Assembly (NCBI RefSeq): GCF_036345015.1
Contig: NZ_CP084098.1
Location: forward strand, 3,919,326-3,983,325
Length of the DNA: 64,000 nucleotides
From: Cyanobacterium sp. Dongsha4
GTDB lineage: Bacteria > Cyanobacteriota > Cyanobacteriia > Cyanobacteriales > Cyanobacteriaceae
Direction: 5' to 3'
Under the pieces are notes generated by a model that was not told where the DNA came from, searched no databases, and saw nothing but the letters and a program-made list of their open reading frames with translations. Shown one piece after another: positions 36,399-45,725 of this stretch. How positions within the stretch are numbered: position 1 is the first letter of the stretch; every line of letters begins with the position of its first letter. The translations under genes were made by a program, and so were the position numbers.

Positions 36399-36623
36399 AT
36401 GAGCAATATTCAAGACCAAATTCAAGAAGAATTAAAACACGCTAGGGAAGTGTGTGATAACCCTGATAGTAACTCAGCAGAGTGTGCGGCGGCATGGGAT
36501 GCAGTGGAAGAATTACAAGCTGAGGCTTCCCACCAAAAAACTAAAGAACCGAAGAAAAACTCTTTAGAACAATATTGTTCCGAAAATCCTGAAGCGGCTG
36601 AATGTCGTCTTTATGATGACTAA
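36399..36623 (+). CDS. CP12 Calvin-cycle regulatory protein
   Basis: CP12 is an intrinsically disordered protein that binds GAPDH and phosphoribulokinase in the dark and inactivates them. The 74-residue sequence has the family pairs of cysteines: CDNPDSNSAECAAAWDAVEE in the N-terminal half and YCSENPEAAECRLYDD at the C-terminus, whose tail inserts into GAPDH. The AWD-VEEL core is also conserved. Its redox-active disulfides couple it to thioredoxin. It is monocistronic, with a moderately long upstream region. Confidence 0.97.
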   Translation: MSNIQDQIQEELKHAREVCDNPDSNSAECAAAWDAVEELQAEASHQKTKEPKKNSLEQYCSENPEAAECRLYDD

Positions 36624-36697
36624 TTATCCTAGTTTCAATAATTCATTTACTATAGGGTGGGTTTTCCCCACCTATTTTTGTTTATTGGTGTGATTTT

Positions 36698-37291
36698 ATG
36701 GAAGAAATTTTATTAAAAGCTCTAGTTTGGACTAATTATAAGTTATTTTTATTGATTTGCTTAGTTTTACCTCTGATTCTCTCTGTTTGGAGTTTAAAAA
36801 CTCAAATTCCCTCTATTCAACGCTTACTACTTATTTACTGGCGGGTGGCTAGTCTTTTAGCTATCGCAATTTATCTGTTTATTCCTGTATGGCAAGTTGG
36901 TTATTTAGCATGGTTTGCTGGACATATTTTAATTGTCATTTGTCTTTGGTTTTGGGCGGATATTAATGATGAAATACGAGATTTACCTAAAAGTAGTTTA
37001 CGTTTGGCTCTTACCTCTTGGCGTTGGGCGGTAAGTTTATATGGCATAATAGGTGCGATCGCATTCACGCCTTTTTTACGTTGTGCATTTGTTCCTTCGG
37101 CAGATGCGGATACTATGTGTAGATTGTGGTTAGAAGCCCCTTGGCACTATAAATCATGGTTTCATCCTAACTCTACCACTGGATTTTTAGGCTTTTTGGG
37201 CATGACTGGATTAATTATTTATATCATTTATTTTGTTTATTTTCTCACTTTTCGTTTGATTAAACAGGGAAGAATTGCCCTTGAGCAATAA
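36698..37291 (+). CDS. DUF3177 family membrane protein
   Basis: A 197-residue protein with about five hydrophobic segments. Conserved-looking stretches include YLAWFAGHILIVICLWFWAD, INDEIRDLP and TPFLRCAFVPSADADTMCRL. The RCAF...CRLWLE.P pattern near the C-terminal half identifies a cyanobacteria-restricted family annotated as DUF3177. The function is unknown. The start ATG at 36698 sits 75 bases after the CP12 stop, so co-transcription with CP12 is possible. Confidence 0.8.
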   Translation: MEEILLKALVWTNYKLFLLICLVLPLILSVWSLKTQIPSIQRLLLIYWRVASLLAIAIYLFIPVWQVGYLAWFAGHILIVICLWFWADINDEIRDLPKSSLRLALTSWRWAVSLYGIIGAIAFTPFLRCAFVPSADADTMCRLWLEAPWHYKSWFHPNSTTGFLGFLGMTGLIIYIIYFVYFLTFRLIKQGRIALEQ

Positions 37292-37437
37292 TTAAGTAAT
37301 AGGTAAAGTAGGCAGTGAGTGTTTGGGGTTTTGGGGGATTTGGGAGTTTGGGAGAATCAAAAACTATTAAACTTTTATCTCTTGCCTTGTATTTATTGTA
37401 TTTGCCCTTTTGACTTTTCTTAATTTCCTAAAATTTA

Positions 37438-38310
37438 TTATTGAAAATATCGCTCTAGGGATTCTAACCAATAGTCGCCATTAATATTATAATCATTCCT
37501 AATTTTACTGGTATTGAGAACAGAATAGGCAGGGCGTTGGGCAGGGGTAGGATATTCTGCGGTAGAAATGGGGATAATTTCTTTTACTTTTAAGGAATAA
37601 TTCAAGTTTCGGGCTTGACGAAAAATATTAACGGCAAAATCATACCAGCTACAAACTCCTAAATTTGTGAAATGATATATGTCTTGACGGCATTTTTCTC
37701 CCTCATTTTGTTCGATTATTTTTTTGATTATTATGGCTATATCTTCAGCATAAGTGGGGCAACCAATTTGATCTATTACTACTTTTAAAATGTCTCTTTC
37801 TTCTCCTACTCTTAACATGGTTTTTAAAAAATTTCCCTTACCATATTTTCCGTACACCCACGCAGTTCTTAAAATTATATAGTTATCACTATTTTTTTTG
37901 ATATTTTCTTCTCCTTGTAATTTGCTTTTGCCATAAACACCTAAAGGATTGGTATTATCAGATTCTAAATAAGGAGTATTTGATTTGCCGTCAAAAACAT
38001 AATCTGTAGAAATATGAATAAATTGTGCGTTAATTTTATTACTTTCTTCTGCAATAATTTGAGGTGCGATCGCATTTATTTGTTGAGCTAATTGAGGTTC
38101 AGATTCTGCTTTATCAACGGCGGTATAAGCGGCGGCATTGACAATAAATTGGGGTTTACAACTTCTGATACAGTTTCTAATATCCTTTTCTGAGGTTAAA
38201 TTAACAATATTTCGATTAATCAGGGTTAAATCTCCTATTTCGGATAAATGATTGCTTAATTCAGTGCCTACTTGTCCGTTACTGCCAAATAATAATATTT
38301 TTGTTGTCAT
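37438..38310 (-). CDS. rfbD: dTDP-4-dehydrorhamnose reductase
   Basis: RfbD reduces dTDP-4-keto-rhamnose to dTDP-L-rhamnose for cell-surface polysaccharides. The 290-residue short-chain dehydrogenase has an N-terminal NAD(P) motif ILLFGSNGQVG, the active-site YGKSK, HISTDYVFDG and RTAWVYGKYG. The C-terminal segment ends in DYNINGDYWLESLERY. The other rfb genes are not adjacent. It is divergent from the hydrolase gene at 38360. Confidence 0.94.
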   Translation of the reverse strand: MTTKILLFGSNGQVGTELSNHLSEIGDLTLINRNIVNLTSEKDIRNCIRSCKPQFIVNAAAYTAVDKAESEPQLAQQINAIAPQIIAEESNKINAQFIHISTDYVFDGKSNTPYLESDNTNPLGVYGKSKLQGEENIKKNSDNYIILRTAWVYGKYGKGNFLKTMLRVGEERDILKVVIDQIGCPTYAEDIAIIIKKIIEQNEGEKCRQDIYHFTNLGVCSWYDFAVNIFRQARNLNYSLKVKEIIPISTAEYPTPAQRPAYSVLNTSKIRNDYNINGDYWLESLERYFQ

Positions 38311-38359
38311 TGTTATAAATAAGTTAAATTAAGGTTTTATGGTTTGATTTTAATCGCAA

Positions 38360-39271
38360 ATGAAGCTAAAAGATAATTCTGATAATGCTCAAAAATATGG
38401 GAAACAAAGGGATTGGTTTTGGCATGGTTGGCGTATCCGTTATAGTTTTTATCCTGCCAATATGTCGAGAAACAATCAAATACCGATTCTCCTTTTACAT
38501 GGTTTTGGGGCTTCTTTAAAGCATTGGCGATATAACATACCTGTTTTAAAGCAAAATCATTCAGTTTATGCCATTGATTTACTAGGTTTTGGCAATTCAG
38601 AAAAAGCCTATGCAGAGTATGGTATTCCTTTTTGGTCTGAATTAGTGAAGGATTTTTGGGACAATTTTATTAATCAACCTTGTATTATTATCGGTAATTC
38701 TATTGGTTCTTTAATTGCGTTGAATACGGTAGCTAATTACTCTGAGATGGCACGGGGATTAGTAATGATTAGTTTACCTGACATTTACGGGCGTAGAGAG
38801 GTTATTCCTCCTTTTTTATATCCCATTCTTCAAAAATTAGAGAATTTAGTGGCATTTCCTTTATTAATTCGTTTAATTTTTTATCTTGCTCGTCAAAGAG
38901 GTATTATTACTCGTAGTCTTAAATTAGCCTATATTGATCATAAAAATGTGAATGATGAATTAATTGATATTATTACCACTCCTCCCCAAGATAAAGGGGC
39001 GGTAAGGGCTTTAATTGCTTTAACTCGTTATGTCAATGATTTTAATGTGTCGGCAAAAACTCTTTTATCTCAGGTTAATATTCCTATATTACTACTTTGG
39101 GGAAAATGCGATCGCCTCATTCCTCCTATAATGGCAGAAAAATTAGCCCAGATTAATCCCCAAATCACTTTAAAATTATTAGATAATTTAGGTCATTGTC
39201 TTCATGATGAAAGCCCTGATTTATTCCATCAGTTGTTTTTTGAATGGGAGAAATTAATCATTAGTAGTTAA
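38360..39271 (+). CDS. Alpha/beta-fold hydrolase
   Basis: A 303-residue hydrolase with the oxyanion HGFGASLKHW, the nucleophile elbow GNSIGSLIALNTV, the acid in LLLWGKCDRLIPP and the catalytic histidine in LDNLGHCLHDE. The substrate cannot be told from sequence; families of this type include lipases and chlorophyll or lipid modifiers. It is separated by 64 bases from the downstream ictB-type gene and may share a transcript with it. Confidence 0.88.
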   Translation: MKLKDNSDNAQKYGKQRDWFWHGWRIRYSFYPANMSRNNQIPILLLHGFGASLKHWRYNIPVLKQNHSVYAIDLLGFGNSEKAYAEYGIPFWSELVKDFWDNFINQPCIIIGNSIGSLIALNTVANYSEMARGLVMISLPDIYGRREVIPPFLYPILQKLENLVAFPLLIRLIFYLARQRGIITRSLKLAYIDHKNVNDELIDIITTPPQDKGAVRALIALTRYVNDFNVSAKTLLSQVNIPILLLWGKCDRLIPPIMAEKLAQINPQITLKLLDNLGHCLHDESPDLFHQLFFEWEKLIISS

Positions 39272-39335
39272 TACAACGTTCATCATTTCCGATTGATTAT
39301 TTTTTATTCTTAATTTTTTAATTAAATTCTTTCTC

Positions 39336-40715
39336 ATGTCAACAGTTGAATATTCCCAAGCAGAAAAATCTCTCTGGTTAAATTGGCGTAAAAGCAGTTT
39401 AATTGGTAATTTAGTTGGTTTATTATCCTCGTGGCAGTCGAGTAGTTATCTTCTCGGTTATAGCGATTTAATTGCCACTATCTTAGTATGTTTAGTTCTT
39501 ATTAGTGCCCCTTTTACTAGCAATACATTAATTGGGGTTATTTTACTCGCAGGAGGAGGATTTTGGACTTTATTAACGGTTTCAGAAATTCAAAAAAATC
39601 AAATTACCCCTATTCATCTTTGGGTTTTTGCTTATTGGTTAATTTCCGTCGTTGCAACAGCTTTTTCTCCTCTGAAAATGGCCGCTTTGTCGGGATTAGT
39701 TAAATTTACTCTCTATTTGCTATTTTTTGCTTTGGCTAGTCGAGTTTTTGCTAAAAAAAAGATGCGATCGCTGATTATGGGTGTATATTTATTAATATCC
39801 TTAATTGTAAGTGCCTATGGTGTAAGACAACAGTTTATAGGTGTTAAACCTTTAGCTACATGGACTGATCCCACTTCTCCTTTAGCTGACACTACAAGGG
39901 TTTATAGTTTTTTAGGTAATCCCAATTTACTCGCTAGTTACTTAATTCCAGCAGTTTCATTTTCCCTAGTGGCTTTAATTGTTTGGAAAACTAAACCGCA
40001 AAAAATATTGGCAGGATTTGCTTTAATCATTAATGTTGCCTGTGTTTATTTTACAGGTAGTAGGGGAGGATGGTTAGCTTTAATTGGTACAGGTGTTGCC
40101 TTTCTCCTTGGCTTTAAGTTTTGGTGGAATGAATATTTATCACCCTTTTGGCGTAAGTGGTTAATCCCGACGGTAATTGCCTCTTTCCTGCTTTTGGTTG
40201 GTGTTGGTATGATTTTTGTTGAACCTTTAAGAATCAGAATTTTTAGCCTTTTTTCTTGGCGAGGGGATAGTAGTAATAATTTTCGTATCAATGTTTGGAT
40301 TGCGGCTTTACAAATGTTACAGGATCATCCTTTAATTGGTATAGGCCCAGGGAATGAAGTTTTTAATCAAATTTATCCCCTTTATATGCAAACTAAATTT
40401 ACTGCTCTGAGTGCCTATTGCATTTTTCTCGAAATAGCCTTAGAAACTGGTTTGATTGGTTTATTCTCTTTTCTAGCGGTCATTGTGGCAACTTTTAAGA
40501 GGGGGATGGTATTAATAAAAAAAATGAAACCTAAGAACGATTTACAAGCCATGTGGATTCTAGGTGCGATCGCATCTATGGCAGGTTTAGCAACTCAGGG
40601 CTTATTTGATACAGTGTGGTATCGTCCTCAAATCAATACCTTATGGTGGCTATGTGTGGCAATGGTTGCGGCGGTTTATTCACTCAAATCGGAAACAGAT
40701 AATCATGTTAGTTAA
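39336..40715 (+). CDS. ictB: IctB family membrane protein (O-antigen ligase-like)
   Basis: A 459-residue protein with about ten to twelve membrane segments. It matches the IctB group by FLGNPNLLASYLIPAVSF, YFTGSRGGWLALIGTGVAFL and the Wzy/WaaL segment HPLIGIGPGNEVFNQIYPLY. IctB was named as an inorganic carbon accumulation gene, but the family is also part of the O-antigen ligase superfamily, so a role in polysaccharide assembly is equally possible. The stop overlaps the next gene by 11 bases. Confidence 0.9.
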   Translation: MSTVEYSQAEKSLWLNWRKSSLIGNLVGLLSSWQSSSYLLGYSDLIATILVCLVLISAPFTSNTLIGVILLAGGGFWTLLTVSEIQKNQITPIHLWVFAYWLISVVATAFSPLKMAALSGLVKFTLYLLFFALASRVFAKKKMRSLIMGVYLLISLIVSAYGVRQQFIGVKPLATWTDPTSPLADTTRVYSFLGNPNLLASYLIPAVSFSLVALIVWKTKPQKILAGFALIINVACVYFTGSRGGWLALIGTGVAFLLGFKFWWNEYLSPFWRKWLIPTVIASFLLLVGVGMIFVEPLRIRIFSLFSWRGDSSNNFRINVWIAALQMLQDHPLIGIGPGNEVFNQIYPLYMQTKFTALSAYCIFLEIALETGLIGLFSFLAVIVATFKRGMVLIKKMKPKNDLQAMWILGAIASMAGLATQGLFDTVWYRPQINTLWWLCVAMVAAVYSLKSETDNHVS

Positions 40716-41394
40716 CTTATCGAATCAAATTGGTTCAATATTACTGATTACTGTATATATAGGAGGTTTATTATTAATCGCAGAAATTCTCAATCGTCTT
40801 CACAAAACAGATAGCGAATTAACTCGCAAAATAGTTCATATCGGGACAGGTAATGTTATTCTTTTGGCATGGTGGTTAAATATTACCTCAGATGTCATTT
40901 TATTAGCCGTTATTACTGCTAGTATAGTTGCGATCGCATCTTACTATTTACCAATTCTTCCTAGTGTAAATAGTGTAGGCAGACATAGCCTTGGCACATT
41001 ATTTTACGCTATTAGTATTGGCATTTTAACCGCCCTGTTTTGGCACGAAGGAGAAAAACAATTTACCGCCATTGGTATTCTTATCATGAGTTATGGAGAC
41101 GGTATGGCCGCCCTAATTGGACAAAAATGGGGTAAACATAAATATCAACTATTGGGTAATAAAAAAAGTTGGGAAGGCTCATTAACCATGACATTAGTAA
41201 GTATCCTAGTAGTTATTTCAATCTTCGGAATAGTTGCTACAATACAGACAAAACTATTCATTATTGCCTTACTCATTGGAATCTTTGCTACAATTTTAGA
41301 AACTTTTTCCCCGTTTGGTATTGATAATTTAACTGTACCCGTTATTTGTGGAATTTTAGCTTACTATTTACACAATATTTTCACCATTAACTAA
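40705..41394 (+). CDS. Phytol/polyprenol kinase family protein
   Basis: A 229-residue integral membrane kinase of the SEC59/DGK1/VTE5 family: NRLHKTDSELTRKIVHIGTG, SYGDGMAALIGQKWGK, GNKKSWEGSLTMTL and, at the end, FSPFGIDNLTVPVICG. Cyanobacterial members phosphorylate phytol for tocopherol or phylloquinone synthesis and for chlorophyll salvage. ATG at 40705 is chosen because the longer frame lies inside ictB; this gives an 11-base overlap with ictB and suggests coupling. Confidence 0.9.
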   Translation: MLVNLSNQIGSILLITVYIGGLLLIAEILNRLHKTDSELTRKIVHIGTGNVILLAWWLNITSDVILLAVITASIVAIASYYLPILPSVNSVGRHSLGTLFYAISIGILTALFWHEGEKQFTAIGILIMSYGDGMAALIGQKWGKHKYQLLGNKKSWEGSLTMTLVSILVVISIFGIVATIQTKLFIIALLIGIFATILETFSPFGIDNLTVPVICGILAYYLHNIFTIN

Positions 41395-41509
41395 TTAAAT
41401 AATTTTTCAACTTATATCCCTTAACTACTGATTATTAGTCATCATTTAAAAACCTTTGACTTCTACTTTTTATTCTTAATTCTTAATTTTTAATTCCTAA
41501 TTTCTAACC

Positions 41510-42373
41510 ATGTTTAATATAGCCGTAAAACAAGAAGAATATTTAATCTATATTCTCAAAGATATAGAAAATGACTCTCGTTTAGAAATTGTGCCAGAAA
41601 GAGGAGGAATCGTCACCAATTGGAAAATACAAGGTCAAAATTTACTTTATTTAGACCAAGAAAGATTCAAAAATCCTAGTTTAAGTGTTAGGGGTGGTAT
41701 TCCCGTTTTATTTCCTATCTGTGGTAATTTACCTGAAAATATCTTTTATTTTGAAGACAAAAAATATATCTTAAAACAACATGGTTTCGCTAGGGATTTA
41801 CCTTGGAAAGTGATAGGACAATCTCATAGTAAATCAGCTAAGATTATTTTAAGTTTAAAAAGTAACCAAGAAACTTTAGAAGTTTATCCCTTTGAATTTG
41901 AATTAATATTTAGTTATGAATTGTTAGGAAAAAAACTTATTATCGAACAATCCTACGAAAATAAATCAAACAAAAAAATGCCCTTTTCTACAGGATTTCA
42001 TCCTTATTTCTACTGCGGTAATAAAGACAAATTAAAATTGAATATTCCTGCTACTGAATACCAAAATAAAACAGGAGATAAAACATTTAGTTTTGATGGT
42101 AATTTAGACTACAATAGTCCAGAAATTGACATCGCTTTTACAAAACTTCAGGGAAATAAAGCCTCATTTACAGATGAAAAAAGAGATTTAACTGTTACAG
42201 TAAAATACGATGATTTCTTTTCAACTCTAGTATTTTGGACATTAGAAGGTAAAGAGTATATCTGCCTTGAGCCTTGGAGTTCACCACGCAACAGTATTAA
42301 TACAAAAGAGCAACTAAAATATCTACAACCTCAAGAAATCTTCCACACTCAAATTGAAATAGAAGTGAAATAA
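41510..42373 (+). CDS. Aldose 1-epimerase family protein
   Basis: A 287-residue galactose-mutarotase-like beta-sandwich protein. Motifs: RGGIPVLFPICGNL, the conserved histidine region FSTGFHPYFYCG and the catalytic glutamate in ICLEPWSSPRNSINT. Members interconvert anomers of sugars or sugar phosphates. There is no operon partner; it is convergent with the PilP/GspC-like gene downstream. The start ATG at 41510 gives a full N-terminus. Confidence 0.85.
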   Translation: MFNIAVKQEEYLIYILKDIENDSRLEIVPERGGIVTNWKIQGQNLLYLDQERFKNPSLSVRGGIPVLFPICGNLPENIFYFEDKKYILKQHGFARDLPWKVIGQSHSKSAKIILSLKSNQETLEVYPFEFELIFSYELLGKKLIIEQSYENKSNKKMPFSTGFHPYFYCGNKDKLKLNIPATEYQNKTGDKTFSFDGNLDYNSPEIDIAFTKLQGNKASFTDEKRDLTVTVKYDDFFSTLVFWTLEGKEYICLEPWSSPRNSINTKEQLKYLQPQEIFHTQIEIEVK

Positions 42374-42388
42374 AGACAAGATAGTTAA

Positions 42389-42401
42389 GGGGCTTAAGCC
42401 C
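42389..42401. repeat. GGGGCTTAAGCCC repeat
   Basis: A 13-base copy of the palindrome at 17587-17600, again in a gap between convergent genes and again preceded by an AGACAAG-like sequence. The recurrence indicates a dispersed element that may double as a terminator. Confidence 0.5.
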
Positions 42402-42490
42402 ATTGTTGCCCATTTTTTCAACTACTTACCCCAACACCAATTGTCCATTCCTGATCTAAACCAGTAATTATAACTCAATTCACCAAAGCC

Positions 42491-43291
42491 CTAAAAAGTT
42501 TCTCCCACTTGTAAATAAACTGACTGATTTTGTTTACTAACTACAGCCTGTTTCTCATTAACTGCCATTAAAACCCATCCCGTTGCACCAATTTCTTTTC
42601 CAAGAGAGACTTTTTCTGTTATGTTGTTCACTTTGAATAAAGCAACACTTTTACTGTCAGGTAATTGAACTAGCCCGATTAAAGTATAATTTCCTTGGGT
42701 TTTTTCTTCTGTGCTTTCTGGAACAGAATTTAAAGCTATTTGCTCAGGTATATTAGAGTTATCTTTAGAAAGAGAAGCAATTACAGGTACTTTATTCACC
42801 TTGGGAATGGATGGAGGAGGGGTAAGATTCGGTTTTGGATTATTATTCGATACGTTATTTGTGACGATTGATGAATTAACCACTGGTTGGGGCGGTTGAG
42901 GAATAGGAAGGGGTTGTAAATCGGGAGGGGGTAACGGAATATTACTTACCGTTGATTGGTTACTAGGTAGAGGTGGTATTTCTAATGTCGATGTAATTTT
43001 ATTACCTGTGGATAATAGTTGATTTTCAATATTTTCTTGATTTGGAGAAATATTCTCGTTAGTGAGGGGATTTTCTTCGCTGTTTTGGTTATTGATAGTA
43101 TTTGTTTCTATGAGGTTGGTTTCTGATATGATTTGCTTATTCGGGTTCACAGTTTGAGATTGAGAATTAACTGTTTGTTGCCGATGTTTTAACCATAAAC
43201 CTAGTATGAAAATTAAATACAAACTAGCAAGGATAAAAAGGAGTTTATCAAGATTATTCTTCCATCCTATTTTTGTTTTTATCTTATCCAT
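42491..43291 (-). CDS. Membrane-anchored proline-rich protein with GspC/PilP-like C-terminus
   Basis: A 266-residue protein: a basic N-terminus, one membrane helix (LLFILASLYLIFILGLWL, about 20-37), an Asn/Gln/Pro-rich linker (about 55-190) with PPLPSNQ, PLPIPQPPQP and TPPPSIP, and a C-terminal domain (about 200-266) reading YTLIGLVQLPDSKSVALFKV, VSLGKEIGATGWVLMAVNE and YLQVGETF. That layout resembles GspC and PilP, the periplasmic connectors of type II secretion and type IV pili. The identity is inferred. ATG at 43291 is chosen over a GTG at 43315. Confidence 0.6.
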   Translation of the reverse strand: MDKIKTKIGWKNNLDKLLFILASLYLIFILGLWLKHRQQTVNSQSQTVNPNKQIISETNLIETNTINNQNSEENPLTNENISPNQENIENQLLSTGNKITSTLEIPPLPSNQSTVSNIPLPPPDLQPLPIPQPPQPVVNSSIVTNNVSNNNPKPNLTPPPSIPKVNKVPVIASLSKDNSNIPEQIALNSVPESTEEKTQGNYTLIGLVQLPDSKSVALFKVNNITEKVSLGKEIGATGWVLMAVNEKQAVVSKQNQSVYLQVGETF

Positions 43292-43389
43292 ATTGATTAA
43301 AATACCTCTAATCACCGAAACTCACTTTTATAGTTTAGTTTAAAAAATAACTTTCATTTATTAATTCTTGTTTATTTTAATTGCCTGAC

Positions 43390-44319
43390 ATGACAAAATT
43401 ACGTCAACTTATCCCTATTTTATTTGTTCTTATTCTACTCTCTATATCCATAGCTGCGATCGCATCTGAGCTAAAAAAATATAGTATTAATAGTGTCTGG
43501 CAATACCTACAAAATATTTCTCAACAAAGAAAAATGTTAGCCCTATTAGTAACAGGATTTGGTTACGCCTTAATGACGGGATATGACATTTTAGGATTTA
43601 TTCATATAAAACAAAAACTATCCGTTTTGAAAATAGCCTTTACTGCTTTTGTCAGCTACGCAGTAGGTAATACTGTAGGTTTTACTGCTTTCTCAGGTAC
43701 AGCAATTCGTTATCGCTATTACGGTTTATGGGGGGTAAGTAAAATCAAAATAGGAGAATTAATTGTTTTCACCCACCTAACATTTTGGTTAGGCTTACTA
43801 AGTATTAGTGGAGTTGTCTCCATTTTAGACCCATTAACCCTTCCCAGTGCCATTAAACTACCCTTTGCATCCATTCATCCCCTAGGATTTATATTCTTAT
43901 CCTTAGTTCTAATCTATTTCATCATCAGTGTTACTATTAAACATTCCGTTACCATCGCCGGAGAAGAAATCACCTTTCCCAAACCTATTATTTCTCTAGG
44001 CACAATCATTGTTGCTGGTTTAGATTGGGGATTAGCCGCCTTAGTGCTTTACCTATTATTGCCTCCAAATCTTTCCATGACATATATCGGTTTTTTTGGT
44101 ATTTATATTGTCGCTTTAACCGCAGGTTTAATTAGCACCGTGCCGGGAGGATTAGGAGTATTTGAAACAGTGATGCTATATTTAAGACCAGAATCCATAA
44201 GCGCACCTCAAATGTTGGGAGGCTTAATTGCTTACAGATTTGTTTACTATCTATTGCCTCTAATTTTTGCCGTAGTTTTAATTCTGCTCGAAGCATGGAA
44301 AAAAAGACACCCTAAATAA
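43390..44319 (+). CDS. UPF0104/lysylphosphatidylglycerol synthase-type membrane protein
   Basis: A 309-residue protein with about eight hydrophobic helices. Features of the MprF N-terminal flippase-like family (UPF0104) are ILGFIHIKQKLSVLKIAFTA, GNTVGFTAFSGTAIRYRYYG and STVPGGLGVFETVMLYL. There is no C-terminal lysyltransferase domain, so a phospholipid-handling role is only inferred. ATG at 43390 is likelier than the TTG at 43381. It is convergent with a ferredoxin gene. Confidence 0.85.
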   Translation: MTKLRQLIPILFVLILLSISIAAIASELKKYSINSVWQYLQNISQQRKMLALLVTGFGYALMTGYDILGFIHIKQKLSVLKIAFTAFVSYAVGNTVGFTAFSGTAIRYRYYGLWGVSKIKIGELIVFTHLTFWLGLLSISGVVSILDPLTLPSAIKLPFASIHPLGFIFLSLVLIYFIISVTIKHSVTIAGEEITFPKPIISLGTIIVAGLDWGLAALVLYLLLPPNLSMTYIGFFGIYIVALTAGLISTVPGGLGVFETVMLYLRPESISAPQMLGGLIAYRFVYYLLPLIFAVVLILLEAWKKRHPK

Positions 44320-44361
44320 ATGGAATAGGGGCTTAGGGTATTGGGGTGTTAGGGAGAAACA

Positions 44362-44428
44362 AGTTAGGAGTTAGGAGTTAGGAGTTAGGGGTTAGGAGTT
44401 ATCAACTATTTACCTTTGCCCTTTGCCC
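44362..44428. repeat. Heptamer repeats AGTTAGG and TTTGCCC
   Basis: AGTTAGG is repeated from 44362 to about 44401 (one unit GGTTAGG), followed by TTTGCCC twice at 44415-44428. The pairing of the two heptamer types in the same order as at 34691-34795 suggests one composite element. Confidence 0.85.
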
Positions 44429-44442
44429 AATGCCGCCCTTTT

Positions 44443-44760
44443 CTATCCTTGTCCAAATTGACGATCATAAACTTCGTCTTCTTTACCTGCTTCTAATTCT
44501 AAATCAGAACGGGGATAAGATACACATAATAAAGCATATCCTTCTTCTTGCAATTCAGGAGATAACCCCATTCCTTCTCCTTGCTCAACTTTTCCAGTAA
44601 TTATCTTTGCCGCACAAGTGGTGCAAACCCCCGCACTACAAGAAAAGGGAAGTTCTATATTTTGCTGTTGTGCTACATCTAATATTTTTTGGTCTTCAGA
44701 TACTTGTATTGTATAAGATTGACCTGCATTATGAATTTTTACAGTATAAATATTACTCAT
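44443..44760 (-). CDS. Plant-type [2Fe-2S] ferredoxin
   Basis: A 105-residue ferredoxin, close to PetF in length. Ligands: CSAGVCTTC and a fourth cysteine in ALLCVSYPRSD, with the typical EDEVYD tail. It carries electrons from photosystem I to FNR or other acceptors. The central IELPFSCSAGVCTTCAAKII resembles but is not identical to the major photosynthetic ferredoxin, so it may be an accessory form. It is convergent with the UPF0104 gene, with heptamer repeats between. Confidence 0.93.
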   Translation of the reverse strand: MSNIYTVKIHNAGQSYTIQVSEDQKILDVAQQQNIELPFSCSAGVCTTCAAKIITGKVEQGEGMGLSPELQEEGYALLCVSYPRSDLELEAGKEDEVYDRQFGQG

Positions 44761-45044
44761 GAAATAAGTTTTAACTTTAAATTTTAATCACAAACTCAGA
44801 TTATACCGTAATTAATATTTAAGGCGTTGCTTAATCATGGTATAAAATGTACTGGAATTATGCCAACAATTGAGACATCAAAATATTTATTATTACTATT
44901 GCCTAGTGCATCGTTTCCCTTAACCCTAACATTTAGGAGAAATCATATCGAAGCCACATTTAACATCGTTTAAATTGTTTATTTGTCCTTTCTTGTGTTA
45001 AAAACAGTTATGTATCTTATGCAATTAACTGGTAACTATTTTTT

Positions 45045-45245
45045 ATGTATATGACTCCTAAAAGCGGTGTGCTTTTACTGCTTTCTTGTATAGCCGCGAT
45101 CGCATCTGTTGGTTGTGTATTTGAGTTAAGTTCTGGTGTACCCCAATTAGGGACAACTAGCACTACTGTCATTTTGGCTGTAAGTATTCCCTTAACTTTG
45201 ATTACTTTTATTTTGGCGGTGAAAGATGCAAGGGCAAATCTTTAA
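45045..45245 (+). CDS. Small conserved membrane protein
   Basis: A 66-residue protein with two hydrophobic segments (about 9-28 and 40-59): SGVLLLLSCIAAIASVGCVF and TTSTTVILAVSIPLTLITF, followed by a charged end AVKDARANL. Start may be ATG 45045 or 45051. No domain recognised. Its intact frame, a start in a promoter-like context and cyanobacterial-looking sequence support a real gene. Confidence 0.65.
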   Translation: MYMTPKSGVLLLLSCIAAIASVGCVFELSSGVPQLGTTSTTVILAVSIPLTLITFILAVKDARANL

Positions 45246-45375
45246 TCTATTAAGAATTAATCATTAAATATTTGGGGATTAGGAATAGGAAATAATTAAT
45301 AGTTAGGGATAAGATTGCCCCAAATTAACAATTCTAAGGGCGATATTACAATAGTTTACTCAAGATAAATATATT

Positions 45376-45705
45376 ATGGAGCAACGGAAAAATTATATCG
45401 TCATACTTGTGACAACAGGTAATGAAACCGAAGCGAAGAAAATTGCCCGTATATTAGTGGAAGAAAAGTTAGCAGGATGTGTTAATTTTTATCCTGTGAC
45501 TTCTGTTTATCGTTGGCAAAATGAAATTTGTGAAGATGCTGAATGGCAATTAGTAATCAAAACTGATGAGCAACTTTTTTCAACTTTGTCAGCCAGAATT
45601 CAAGATTTACATTCCTATGATGTGCCAGAAATTATTGCTTTACCGATAGTTAATTCTTCTATGGCATATATTCAATGGTTACAAGATAGTTTGCAAAAAG
45701 TTTAA
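45376..45705 (+). CDS. cutA: Divalent cation tolerance protein CutA
   Basis: A 109-residue trimeric CutA1-type protein: IVILVTTGNETEAKKIARIL, LAGCVNFYPVTSVYRW, VIKTDEQLFSTLSARIQDLH and SYDVPEIIALPIV are all family positions. The family is linked to copper tolerance, but its direct function is not settled. It is 20 bases upstream of the ParA-type gene and probably transcribed with it. Confidence 0.95.
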   Translation: MEQRKNYIVILVTTGNETEAKKIARILVEEKLAGCVNFYPVTSVYRWQNEICEDAEWQLVIKTDEQLFSTLSARIQDLHSYDVPEIIALPIVNSSMAYIQWLQDSLQKV

Positions 45706-45725
45706 GGTGATTATCATTCAAAATT

